Source: Tessaracoccus sp. OS52
GTDB taxonomy: Bacteria; Actinomycetota; Actinomycetes; Propionibacteriales; Propionibacteriaceae
Direction: 5' to 3'
NCBI RefSeq assembly: GCF_020687685.1
Contig: NZ_JAJEWM010000001.1
Span: 1,922,001-1,986,000 of the forward strand
Length of the DNA stretch: 64,000 bases
Shown here: positions 52,483 through 58,623 of the stretch, in pieces
Numbering within the stretch: position 1 is the stretch's first letter
How the letters are laid out: every line of letters begins with the position of its first letter
Position numbers and translations under genes: made by a program
The notes under the pieces: generated by a model
The model's database searches: none
Told to the model about the DNA's origin: nothing
Seen by the model: the letters and a program-made list of their open reading frames with translations, nothing else

Positions 52483-54288
52483 TCAGGGGACGCGAGCGCC
52501 GTCGACGGTCAGCGTCCAGTTCTCGTCGAAGAAGTCGGCGGGATCGATGGTGCCCCGCTCGACCGCCCAGTCGATGAGCAGCTGACGGATCTCCTGCATC
52601 TCGTTGTAGACGACGGGCGCGGTCGAGATGTGGGGGAAGTTGCCGCCACCGCTGCGGCGGTAGTTGTTGACGGCCACGACGAACTGGTCGTCGGCAGCCA
52701 CGGCGGTGCCGTCGGCGTGGGTGAGGTTCTCGATCCGTGACCCAACCGGCTGGCTGAGGTCGATCTCGTAGTCCACGCCGGCGATGATGTCGTAGTTGTA
52801 GTCCCAGACCTGCTGGCCCTGGTGGACCACCGAGGTGTCGGTTTCCGGGTCGAAGGTCTCCCCCGGCGCGACGGTGCCGAAGTACTTGGCGGAGTACTCC
52901 AGGAAGTCCTTGACCTGGGAGCCGGTGAGGACAACGGCCTCCAGCGTGTTGTCGTAGATGTAGAGGCCCGCCATGTCGCGGATGGTGACGTCACCCTCGG
53001 GGAAGACGGCCGTCCGGCTGAACGGTGCCGCGATGGAGAGCACGGGCAGGTCGGCGTACTGCCCACCTGCCGTCGCCTCCTCCACGGTCTGGGTCTGGAC
53101 CATCTGGATGTAGTCGATGATCGCGGTGTCGCGGTAGCGGGACTCCGTCGCGGGCAGTTCGGTGACGGACTGGGCGATAACGGTGTTGACGTAGTCGATG
53201 GTCGTCTCGTGGGCCGGGTCGGTGGCTGCGACGACGGCCGGGTCCTCGGCCACCGTGCTGGTCAGGATCGCTTCGGCGTTCGCGCCGGTGACGTCCCACT
53301 TGCCGCGGACCCTCTGCAGGTCGATGGTGACGTCGGAGACGCTCTGGCCCCAGTACATGGGCTGGGTCAGCAGCACCTCTTCCCCGGTCACCTCGTTCGT
53401 GATGAACCGTTCGGCGGCATCGGTGCGGTGGGTGTGGCCGATCACCATGACGTCGATGCCGGGCACCTGCTCGGCGATCTGGTCCGAGGGGTTCTCCTCG
53501 CCGAGGCCGGTGGAGGTGTCGTAGCTGGACAACCCGATGCCGGCATGGCTCAGCACCACCACGACGTCGGCGCCGGCCGCCTTGACCTGAGGCACCCACT
53601 TGCGCGCCGAGGTGACCATGTCCTCGATGGTGACCTTGCCCTCGAGGTGCCCCTTGTTCCAGATCATCGAGCCGGGGGTGGTGAGGCCGAGGATGCCCAC
53701 CTTGACCGGCTTGTTGCCGAGCTTCTTGGTGACGACGGTGTACGGCTGGAGCAGCGGCTCGCCCGTGGCGGTGTCGATGACGTTGGCGGCCAGCACCGGG
53801 AAGTCGGCGTCGTCGACGTAGGCGTCGAGGAGGTCCAGTCCGTAGTCGAACTCGTGGTTGCCGGGCGCTTGGGCGTCGTAGCCGATGGCGTTGTAACCGG
53901 TGGCCATCGGGTGCTCGGCGCCGGTCTGGGTGACCGGCTGCTGCTTGGCGTAGTAGGTGGTCAGGGGCGTGCCCTGCAGGAAGTCGCCGTTGTCCACGAC
54001 GATGACACTCTCGGCGCCACGTTCGCCGCGGACGCCGTCGACGACGCTGCTCACCGCACTCAGCCCGACCGTGTTGCCGAACCGGTCGGAGTACGGAGCG
54101 TCCTTGAAGTAGTCCCAGTTCTGGAGCCGGCCGTGCAGGTCGGTGGTGGCGAGCAGGGTCAGCTGGGTGCGCTGCTCACTGCGTTCATGGGGCGTGGCGG
54201 CGGCGGGCATGGCCGGCGCCAGCAGGCTCGTCCCGAGCAGCAGCGACGTGGCCAACGCTACGGTCCTGCGATTGGAGTTTGTGCGCAC
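52483..54288 (-). CDS. secreted 5'-nucleotidase/2',3'-cyclic phosphodiesterase (UshA/YfkN type)
   Basis: A 601-residue exported enzyme that releases phosphate from nucleotides outside the cell. The signal peptide runs to about residue 33 (LLLGTSLLAPAMPAAA). The calcineurin-like metal-binding domain follows, with LLATTDLHGRL, VVDNGDFLQGTP, APGNHEFDYGL, VVVLSHAGIGL and VIGHTHRTDA. The C-terminal nucleotide-binding domain begins near 350 (IAAPFSRTAVFPEGDVTIRD) and contains NNYRRSGGGNFP. GTG 54288 has AGGAGG upstream. A PHO-box-like triple repeat (54330-54362) and a TAGGTT -10 (54319-54324) precede it, suggesting phosphate-starvation control. Confidence 0.93.
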   Translation of the reverse strand: MRTNSNRRTVALATSLLLGTSLLAPAMPAAATPHERSEQRTQLTLLATTDLHGRLQNWDYFKDAPYSDRFGNTVGLSAVSSVVDGVRGERGAESVIVVDNGDFLQGTPLTTYYAKQQPVTQTGAEHPMATGYNAIGYDAQAPGNHEFDYGLDLLDAYVDDADFPVLAANVIDTATGEPLLQPYTVVTKKLGNKPVKVGILGLTTPGSMIWNKGHLEGKVTIEDMVTSARKWVPQVKAAGADVVVVLSHAGIGLSSYDTSTGLGEENPSDQIAEQVPGIDVMVIGHTHRTDAAERFITNEVTGEEVLLTQPMYWGQSVSDVTIDLQRVRGKWDVTGANAEAILTSTVAEDPAVVAATDPAHETTIDYVNTVIAQSVTELPATESRYRDTAIIDYIQMVQTQTVEEATAGGQYADLPVLSIAAPFSRTAVFPEGDVTIRDMAGLYIYDNTLEAVVLTGSQVKDFLEYSAKYFGTVAPGETFDPETDTSVVHQGQQVWDYNYDIIAGVDYEIDLSQPVGSRIENLTHADGTAVAADDQFVVAVNNYRRSGGGNFPHISTAPVVYNEMQEIRQLLIDWAVERGTIDPADFFDENWTLTVDGARVP

Positions 54289-54318
54289 AAGTCCTCCTGT
54301 GGATGCGGTTGTGCGCAG

Positions 54319-54324
54319 AACCTA
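54319..54324 (-). promoter_or_regulatory. -10 hexamer TAGGTT of the 5'-nucleotidase gene
   Basis: TAGGTT on the minus strand, 30 bases before the GTG start and 5 bases downstream of the PHO-box-like repeats, so those repeats cover the -35 region. Confidence 0.5.
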
Positions 54325-54329
54325 CCGGC

Positions 54330-54362
54330 GCGGGGTGTCAGGAAGGTGGCCGGAAGGTTAAC
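54330..54362 (-). promoter_or_regulatory. PHO-box-like triple 11-bp direct repeat
   Basis: Read toward the 5'-nucleotidase gene, three adjacent 11-base units: GTTAACCTTCC, GGCCACCTTCC, TGACACCCCGC. It begins with the same GTTAACC as the array before the NAGPA/phosphoesterase gene and has the same periodicity, consistent with tandem PhoP half-sites. Confidence 0.65.
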
Positions 54363-54412
54363 CGTCGGCGACATCAGCTGCGGCTGTGAGGGCGCTGGGA
54401 ATCCAGTACCGA

Positions 54413-54457
54413 AACTCGGCGTGTCGTGGACGGTCCCCCGCCATGACACGCCGGGTT
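54413..54457. repeat. 17-base inverted repeat with no adjoining gene end
   Basis: Arms 54413-54429 and 54441-54457 pair over 17 positions, two of them G-U if read as RNA from the plus strand, around an 11-base loop. It lies in the divergent region between the 5'-nucleotidase and AMIN-like genes, where neither gene terminates. Confidence 0.7.
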
Positions 54458-54506
54458 GGCGTCCTGGAATCTCACGGTCCTCGAGAGGCCAACGCCGCCG
54501 GCACCA

Positions 54507-54525
54507 GACCCTGTCGAGACGGGTC
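54507..54525. promoter_or_regulatory. inverted repeat upstream of the AMIN-like lipoprotein promoter
   Basis: GACCC and GGGTC flank an inner GTC/GAC pair with one bulged T; the repeat ends 9 bases before the TAACGT -10 element, a good place for an operator. Confidence 0.3.
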
Positions 54526-54534
54526 AGCGAGGCG

Positions 54535-54540
54535 TAACGT
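54535..54540 (+). promoter_or_regulatory. -10 hexamer TAACGT, leaderless promoter
   Basis: TAACGT, then 6 bases, then ATG 54547 of the AMIN-like lipoprotein gene. Confidence 0.6.
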
Positions 54541-54546
54541 TGTGAC

Positions 54547-55284
54547 ATGAGACGCGCAGCAGCCGCGACGGCCGCGGTGGCACTGCTGCTCGCCGGTTGC
54601 GCCGAGGGGCCGACCTCCCCTCCGGACGAGCCGACAAGCTCCACTCCCATCCACGCCGCCACAACATCGCCATCGCCTACGTCAGCGACGCCGGACACTC
54701 CCGGGGAACCGTCCGAGGCCTCGACTTCAGCCACTGGATCCCCGACGACCTCCCCACCGGTGTCCCCTGCGACGTCGCCGTCGGAGCAGGTCACCTCCTC
54801 CCCCACCCGGCAGGAGTCCGACGACCCGGGTTCAGTCCACCCGTGGCTCACCCAGCGCTCGGAGCAGGAGCCGCGTCAGACCATCCCGGGGGACTGGCAG
54901 GAGATCACGGGCGTGCGCACCGGCCTGCACGAGGGCTATGACCGTGTGGTGCTGGAGCTCTCGGGTGATGAACCGCTGCTGGGTTGGTTCGCGAATCTCA
55001 CCACGGAGGCGGTCGCGGACCCGTCCGGATTGCCGCTCGACGTGGAAGGGGATGCGTTCCTGGACCTGGGGATCTGGGCGATCGACTGGACCACCGAACA
55101 CGCCGAGCGCTACTCGGGTGAGACCGTCGAGGACGACGCACTGGAGACGGTCACCCAGGTGGTCTTCGGAGGGCTGTTCGAGGCCCAGCAGCAGGTGGTG
55201 ATCGGCTTGGAGGAGAGGACGGCGTACCGGATCTTCACCCTTGCCGACCCCGCCCGGATGGTAATCGACATCCGTCACGACTGA
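54547..55284 (+). CDS. lipoprotein with AMIN-like domain
   Basis: A 245-residue exported lipoprotein. The signal peptide ends in lipobox LLAGC (Cys about 18). A Ser/Thr/Pro-rich linker of about 80 residues follows, then a beta-rich domain (about 112-245) with the blocks TGVRTGLHEGYDRVVLELSG and TYRIFTLADPARMVIDIRHD-like ending (TAYRIFTLADPARMVID), typical of AMIN-like domains in actinobacterial lipoproteins. AMIN domains often target proteins to the cell wall; here that is inference. It is followed after 21 bp by a small membrane protein gene on the same strand. Confidence 0.8.
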   Translation: MRRAAAATAAVALLLAGCAEGPTSPPDEPTSSTPIHAATTSPSPTSATPDTPGEPSEASTSATGSPTTSPPVSPATSPSEQVTSSPTRQESDDPGSVHPWLTQRSEQEPRQTIPGDWQEITGVRTGLHEGYDRVVLELSGDEPLLGWFANLTTEAVADPSGLPLDVEGDAFLDLGIWAIDWTTEHAERYSGETVEDDALETVTQVVFGGLFEAQQQVVIGLEERTAYRIFTLADPARMVIDIRHD

Positions 55285-55305
55285 TCGGCGTGGCAGAGTG
55301 GGCGG

Positions 55306-55707
55306 ATGGCACTGCCCCAACTGCCGCATCCGCACCTGATCGTGCTGCGCAGCGTCGCCACCGTCGTGCTGAGCTGCCTGATCGGCCAGGCCGGCTGGGC
55401 GGCCGCCTTCCTGGGCGGCGAGAACGCCTACCGGGTCCACCATGAGGTCGGCGCGTGGGTCACCTTGGCGGCCACCATCATCGGCGCCGTCGTCTACGTG
55501 ATTCTGCGGCGATCCGCCGGGACCGTGAACGTCGTCCTCGCATTGGTACTCGCCGTCGCCGTGGTGCTCCAGTACGCGCTGGGCGAGGCGGACGCCACGG
55601 CGCTCCACATCTTCTCGGGCGTGCTGATCGTGATGCTGGGCACTGCGCTGACCTCCTGGACCTACCGGCATCGCATGCCGACGGGGGGCTCTCCCAGTCC
55701 TTCTTGA
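55306..55707 (+). CDS. small four-helix membrane protein, unknown function
   Basis: A 133-residue integral membrane protein with four hydrophobic segments: LIVLRSVATVVLSCLIGQAG, AWVTLAATIIGAVVYVIL, VNVVLALVLAVAVVLQYALG and LHIFSGVLIVMLGTALTSW. The His in VHHEVGA and in LHIFSG within or near helices could bind a cofactor such as haem, as in small cytochrome-like or DUF-type membrane proteins, but no family is recognised. A CAGAGT hexamer lies six bases before the ATG, so it may have its own leaderless promoter. Confidence 0.7.
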   Translation: MALPQLPHPHLIVLRSVATVVLSCLIGQAGWAAAFLGGENAYRVHHEVGAWVTLAATIIGAVVYVILRRSAGTVNVVLALVLAVAVVLQYALGEADATALHIFSGVLIVMLGTALTSWTYRHRMPTGGSPSPS

Positions 55708-55739
55708 CCGGCCTGAGCGTGCGAGGCGCACGTCGGTGG

Positions 55740-55745
55740 AATAAT
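55740..55745 (+). promoter_or_regulatory. candidate -10 AATAAT of the arginine catabolic operon
   Basis: AATAAT is the best TATAAT match upstream of the arginine-dihydrolase-like gene and would give a leader of about 100 bases that contains the hairpin at 55770-55800. No -35 is evident. Confidence 0.4.
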
Positions 55746-55769
55746 GGGACACAGGCGTGCTCGTACCGC

Positions 55770-55812
55770 CCCTCCGACGTGGCCTGGCCGCGTCGGAGGG
55801 CCGCCGGGCCAC
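55770..55812 (+). promoter_or_regulatory. structured leader of the arginine catabolic operon (hairpin, possible pseudoknot)
   Basis: Perfect 10-bp stem CCCTCCGACG/CGTCGGAGGG (55770-55779 and 55791-55800) with an 11-base loop. Loop bases TGGCC (55780-55784) can pair with GGCCA (55807-55811) downstream. It sits between the preceding membrane-protein gene and the operon start 38 bases further on, so it could be an attenuator or the terminator of the preceding gene. Confidence 0.55.
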
Positions 55813-55850
55813 AGGACAGCGTCCGCCGTTGGTACTCGGTGGGGAGAAGG

Positions 55851-56702
55851 ATGTCCTCTGGGGAGCGGATCCAGCAGCAGCGCCGGTACCTGATGTGCCG
55901 GCCGGAGTACTTCACGGTTACCTACGAGATCAATCCCTGGATGCATCGGGCCTGTCCCACCGACACCGCCAAGGCGGTGCGGCAGTGGCAAGCGCTCCAC
56001 GACACGTATGTGGCACTGGGTCACCAGGTCGAACTCATCGACCCGATCCCGGGCCTCAACGACATGGTCTACACCGCCAACAGCGGACTCGTCATCGGCG
56101 GCGTGGCCCTGGGCTCGAGGTTCAGCGTCCATGAACGGCGGGGTGAGGAACAGCCCTTCCGGGAGTGGTTCGCGACCCACGGGTTCGACGTCGTGGAGCC
56201 GGTCGCCGTCCAGGAGGGCGAGGGTGACCTCCTGCTGGTGGGCGATACGATCCTCGCCGGCCATGGTTTCCGGTCCGAGCCGGACAGCCACGCCGAGGTC
56301 GCGGACACCTTCGGTCTTGAGGTCGTCTCGCTGCGGCTGGTCGATCCCACGTACTACCACCTCGACACCGCCATCTGCGTCCTCGACCCGGTCCAGGGCG
56401 CGGGCGGGGTCGAGCGCGCGAACATCGCCTACCTCCCGTCGGCCTTCGACGAGCGCGGCCAGTCCGAACTGCTCGAGCGGTTCCCCGACGCGATCCGCGT
56501 GCCCGCCGCCGACCCGGCGAGCCTTGAGCTGAACGCGGTGAGCGACGGCCGAAACGTCGTCCTGTCGCCGCCAGTCACCAGCTTCGACGCCGAGCTGCGT
56601 GAGCGCGGCTACCACCCGATCCACGTCGACGTCTCCGAGCTCCACCTCGGCGGCGGCGGAATCAAGTGCTGCACGCTGGAACTGCGAGGAGGCAGACCAT
56701 GA
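55851..56702 (+). CDS. arginine dihydrolase-like enzyme (guanidino-group modifying superfamily)
   Basis: A 283-residue pentein-fold enzyme. It resembles the dihydrolase domain of cyanobacterial ArgZ/AgrE, which turns arginine into ornithine, CO2 and two ammonia, more than it resembles dimethylargininase. Matches include LMCRPEYFTVTYEINPWM near the start, DMVYTANSGLVIGG (Asn77 in the TAN motif; the equivalent Asn in ArgZ is linked to dihydrolase in place of deiminase chemistry), RGEEQPFREWF, GHGFRSEPDSH, YYHLDTAICVLD with the catalytic His, and the C-terminal active Cys in GGGGIKCCTLEL. ATG 55851 follows GGGGAGAAGG. The stop overlaps the ornithine aminotransferase start, giving a two-step route. 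Dimethylargininase activity remains an alternative. Confidence 0.82.
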   Translation: MSSGERIQQQRRYLMCRPEYFTVTYEINPWMHRACPTDTAKAVRQWQALHDTYVALGHQVELIDPIPGLNDMVYTANSGLVIGGVALGSRFSVHERRGEEQPFREWFATHGFDVVEPVAVQEGEGDLLLVGDTILAGHGFRSEPDSHAEVADTFGLEVVSLRLVDPTYYHLDTAICVLDPVQGAGGVERANIAYLPSAFDERGQSELLERFPDAIRVPAADPASLELNAVSDGRNVVLSPPVTSFDAELRERGYHPIHVDVSELHLGGGGIKCCTLELRGGRP

Positions 56703-57925
56703 GCACGACCACCCACCCCGACACCTCGACCTCGCGCCTCATCCACGAGGAGGGCGAGCACCTGGTGCACAACTACGACCCCCTGCCGGTGGTCGTGTCG
56801 ACCGCCGAGGACGTGTGGGTGACCGACGTCGAGGGCCGGCGCTACCTCGACCTGCTGTCCTCCTACTCGGCCCTGAACTTCGGGCACCGCCACCCCGAAC
56901 TGGTCAAGGCAGCCGTGGACCAGATCGGACGGCTCACCCTGACCAGCCGCGCGTTCCACAACGACCGGCTCGGCGCCTTCGCCGCCGCCCTTGCCGAGCT
57001 CTGCGGCAAGGACCTCGTCCTGCCCATGAACACCGGCGCCGAGGCCGTCGAGACCGGCATCAAGGCCGCGCGCGCCTGGGCGTACCGGGTCAAGGGGGTG
57101 CCTGCCGACGCCGCGGAGATCATCGTCGTCTCGGGCAACTTCCACGGCCGCACCACCACCATCGTCGGGTTCAGCGACGACCCGGCCACCAGGGACGGGT
57201 TCGGACCGTTCACGCCGGGCTTCGTCATGGTGCCGTACCAGGACGCCGCCGCAATGGCGGCCGCCATCAACGACAACACCGCCGCGGTTCTCATCGAACC
57301 CATCCAGGGTGAGGCCGGAGTCATCATCCCGCCGCCGGGCTACCTGCGGACCGTCCGTGAGCTGTGCACGCAGCGCAACGTGCTCCTGATCGCCGACGAG
57401 ATCCAGTCCGGTCTAGGCCGCGTCGGCACGACGTTCGCATGCGACCGTGAGGGGGTCGTCCCCGACCTCTACCTGCTTGGCAAGGCGCTTGGCGGCGGCA
57501 TCCTGCCGGTGTCGGCCGTCGTCGGCGACCGCGAGGTCCTCGGGGTGTTCCATCCCGGTGAGCATGGGTCGACATTCGGCGGCAATCCCGTCGCCGCTGC
57601 CGTCGGGCTGCGGGTGGTGGAGCTATTGCGCACCGGAGAGTTCCAGGAACGTGCCACGACCCTGGGCCGCCACCTGGGGAACCTGCTCGACGAACTGCTG
57701 GGCCACGGGCTGACCGAGGTGCGCGTGGCTGGCCTCTGGGCCGGCGTCGACGTCGAACCTTCGCTCGGCACCGGACGCGACGTGGCCCAAAGACTGTTGG
57801 CCCGCGGCGTGCTGGTGAAGGACACCCACGGCCAGACAATCCGGATTGCGCCACCACTGACAATCGAGGCACCAGATCTCGATTGGGCGGTCGACCAGCT
57901 GAGGCTCGTACTGCAGGAGAGTTGA
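56699..57925 (+). CDS. rocD: ornithine aminotransferase
   Basis: A 408-residue PLP enzyme transferring the delta-amino group of ornithine to 2-oxoglutarate, yielding glutamate semialdehyde. Landmarks: DLLSSYSALNFGHRHPELV, MNTGAEAVETGIKAARAWAY, SGNFHGRTTTIVGFS, LIADEIQSGLGRVGT (cofactor Asp) and the Schiff-base Lys in LLGKALGGGILPVSAVV. This matches ornithine-oxo-acid transaminase more closely than other class III enzymes. The ATG overlaps the stop of the arginine-dihydrolase-like gene by 4 bp, so ornithine produced there can be used directly. Confidence 0.92.
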   Translation: MSTTTHPDTSTSRLIHEEGEHLVHNYDPLPVVVSTAEDVWVTDVEGRRYLDLLSSYSALNFGHRHPELVKAAVDQIGRLTLTSRAFHNDRLGAFAAALAELCGKDLVLPMNTGAEAVETGIKAARAWAYRVKGVPADAAEIIVVSGNFHGRTTTIVGFSDDPATRDGFGPFTPGFVMVPYQDAAAMAAAINDNTAAVLIEPIQGEAGVIIPPPGYLRTVRELCTQRNVLLIADEIQSGLGRVGTTFACDREGVVPDLYLLGKALGGGILPVSAVVGDREVLGVFHPGEHGSTFGGNPVAAAVGLRVVELLRTGEFQERATTLGRHLGNLLDELLGHGLTEVRVAGLWAGVDVEPSLGTGRDVAQRLLARGVLVKDTHGQTIRIAPPLTIEAPDLDWAVDQLRLVLQES

Positions 57926-57950
57926 CCCCGGTCATGACCGCCGACCGGTA

Positions 57951-57956
57951 TAGCCT
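57951..57956 (+). promoter_or_regulatory. -10 hexamer TAGCCT, leaderless promoter
   Basis: TAGCCT, then 6 bases, then ATG 57963 of the lipoprotein gene. Confidence 0.6.
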
Positions 57957-57962
57957 TCGGAT

Positions 57963-58508
57963 ATGAAACCCGGGCGATTTATCCGCATCCTTGGGTGCGC
58001 CGTAGCAGCCGTCGGCGTCGCGGGCTGCGCCGGTGGGCCTCGTGTCCTTGAGGTCCCCGAGGGCGACGCGATGTGCGCAAAGGTCCTTTCCGGCGAAGCG
58101 GAACCCTACTGGTTCGGGGTACCGGTCTCGAACCCCGGCCAACGCCCCATCACGCTCAAGGACGTTCGGCTCGGGGAACAGGATCACCTCCTGCTGAACG
58201 AGGCCTTGGCCGTGCCCCCACTGAGACTCGATGACGGAACCATGCTCGGCGTCGGCGTCATGCAAGATCCGGCAGCGGAGAACGCCGACCTGTGGGCCGG
58301 TAGCCAACCTGTAGCCGGGTACAGCATCCCTCCCGGTGCCACTGTCCATCTGGCGCTCGCACTCTCAGTCGACGCAGCAGAAACCGGACGGGCCCGCAGC
58401 CAGATCATCACGTATCACGTCGACGGCGAACTCCGCCAGCGCGAAGCGACCTCTCGGCTGGAACTCGCCCTCACTGACGACTGCCAAACCCTCGACGAAG
58501 ACCAATAG
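57963..58508 (+). CDS. lipoprotein of unknown function
   Basis: A 181-residue exported lipoprotein. The signal peptide ends in GVAGC (Cys about 22). The mature part is mostly beta structure with three further cysteines (AMCAKV, DDCQTL and none between), and a middle segment with VSNPGQRPITLKDVRLGEQD, which resembles a small Ig-like beta sandwich. No family recognised. It has its own leaderless promoter and stands alone, converging toward the glycoside hydrolase operon; 115 bp of sequence without a recognisable gene follow it. Confidence 0.75.
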   Translation: MKPGRFIRILGCAVAAVGVAGCAGGPRVLEVPEGDAMCAKVLSGEAEPYWFGVPVSNPGQRPITLKDVRLGEQDHLLLNEALAVPPLRLDDGTMLGVGVMQDPAAENADLWAGSQPVAGYSIPPGATVHLALALSVDAAETGRARSQIITYHVDGELRQREATSRLELALTDDCQTLDEDQ

Positions 58509-58623
58509 CACCTGTCCGACCAACGCGGCAGAAGCTACGTCCTCTAGATCTGCGCGCCGGTCGACGGTCTGGGCCATGTCCGACTCCAAGGCAGCCACAC
58601 CAACGTTGTTGTGGGCTTGCCAT

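Noticed and set aside
55851-56702. Plain dimethylargininase or amidinotransferase label
   Set aside because: Motifs fit ArgZ/AgrE-type arginine dihydrolases better, so the narrower call was made, with the alternative kept in the entry.
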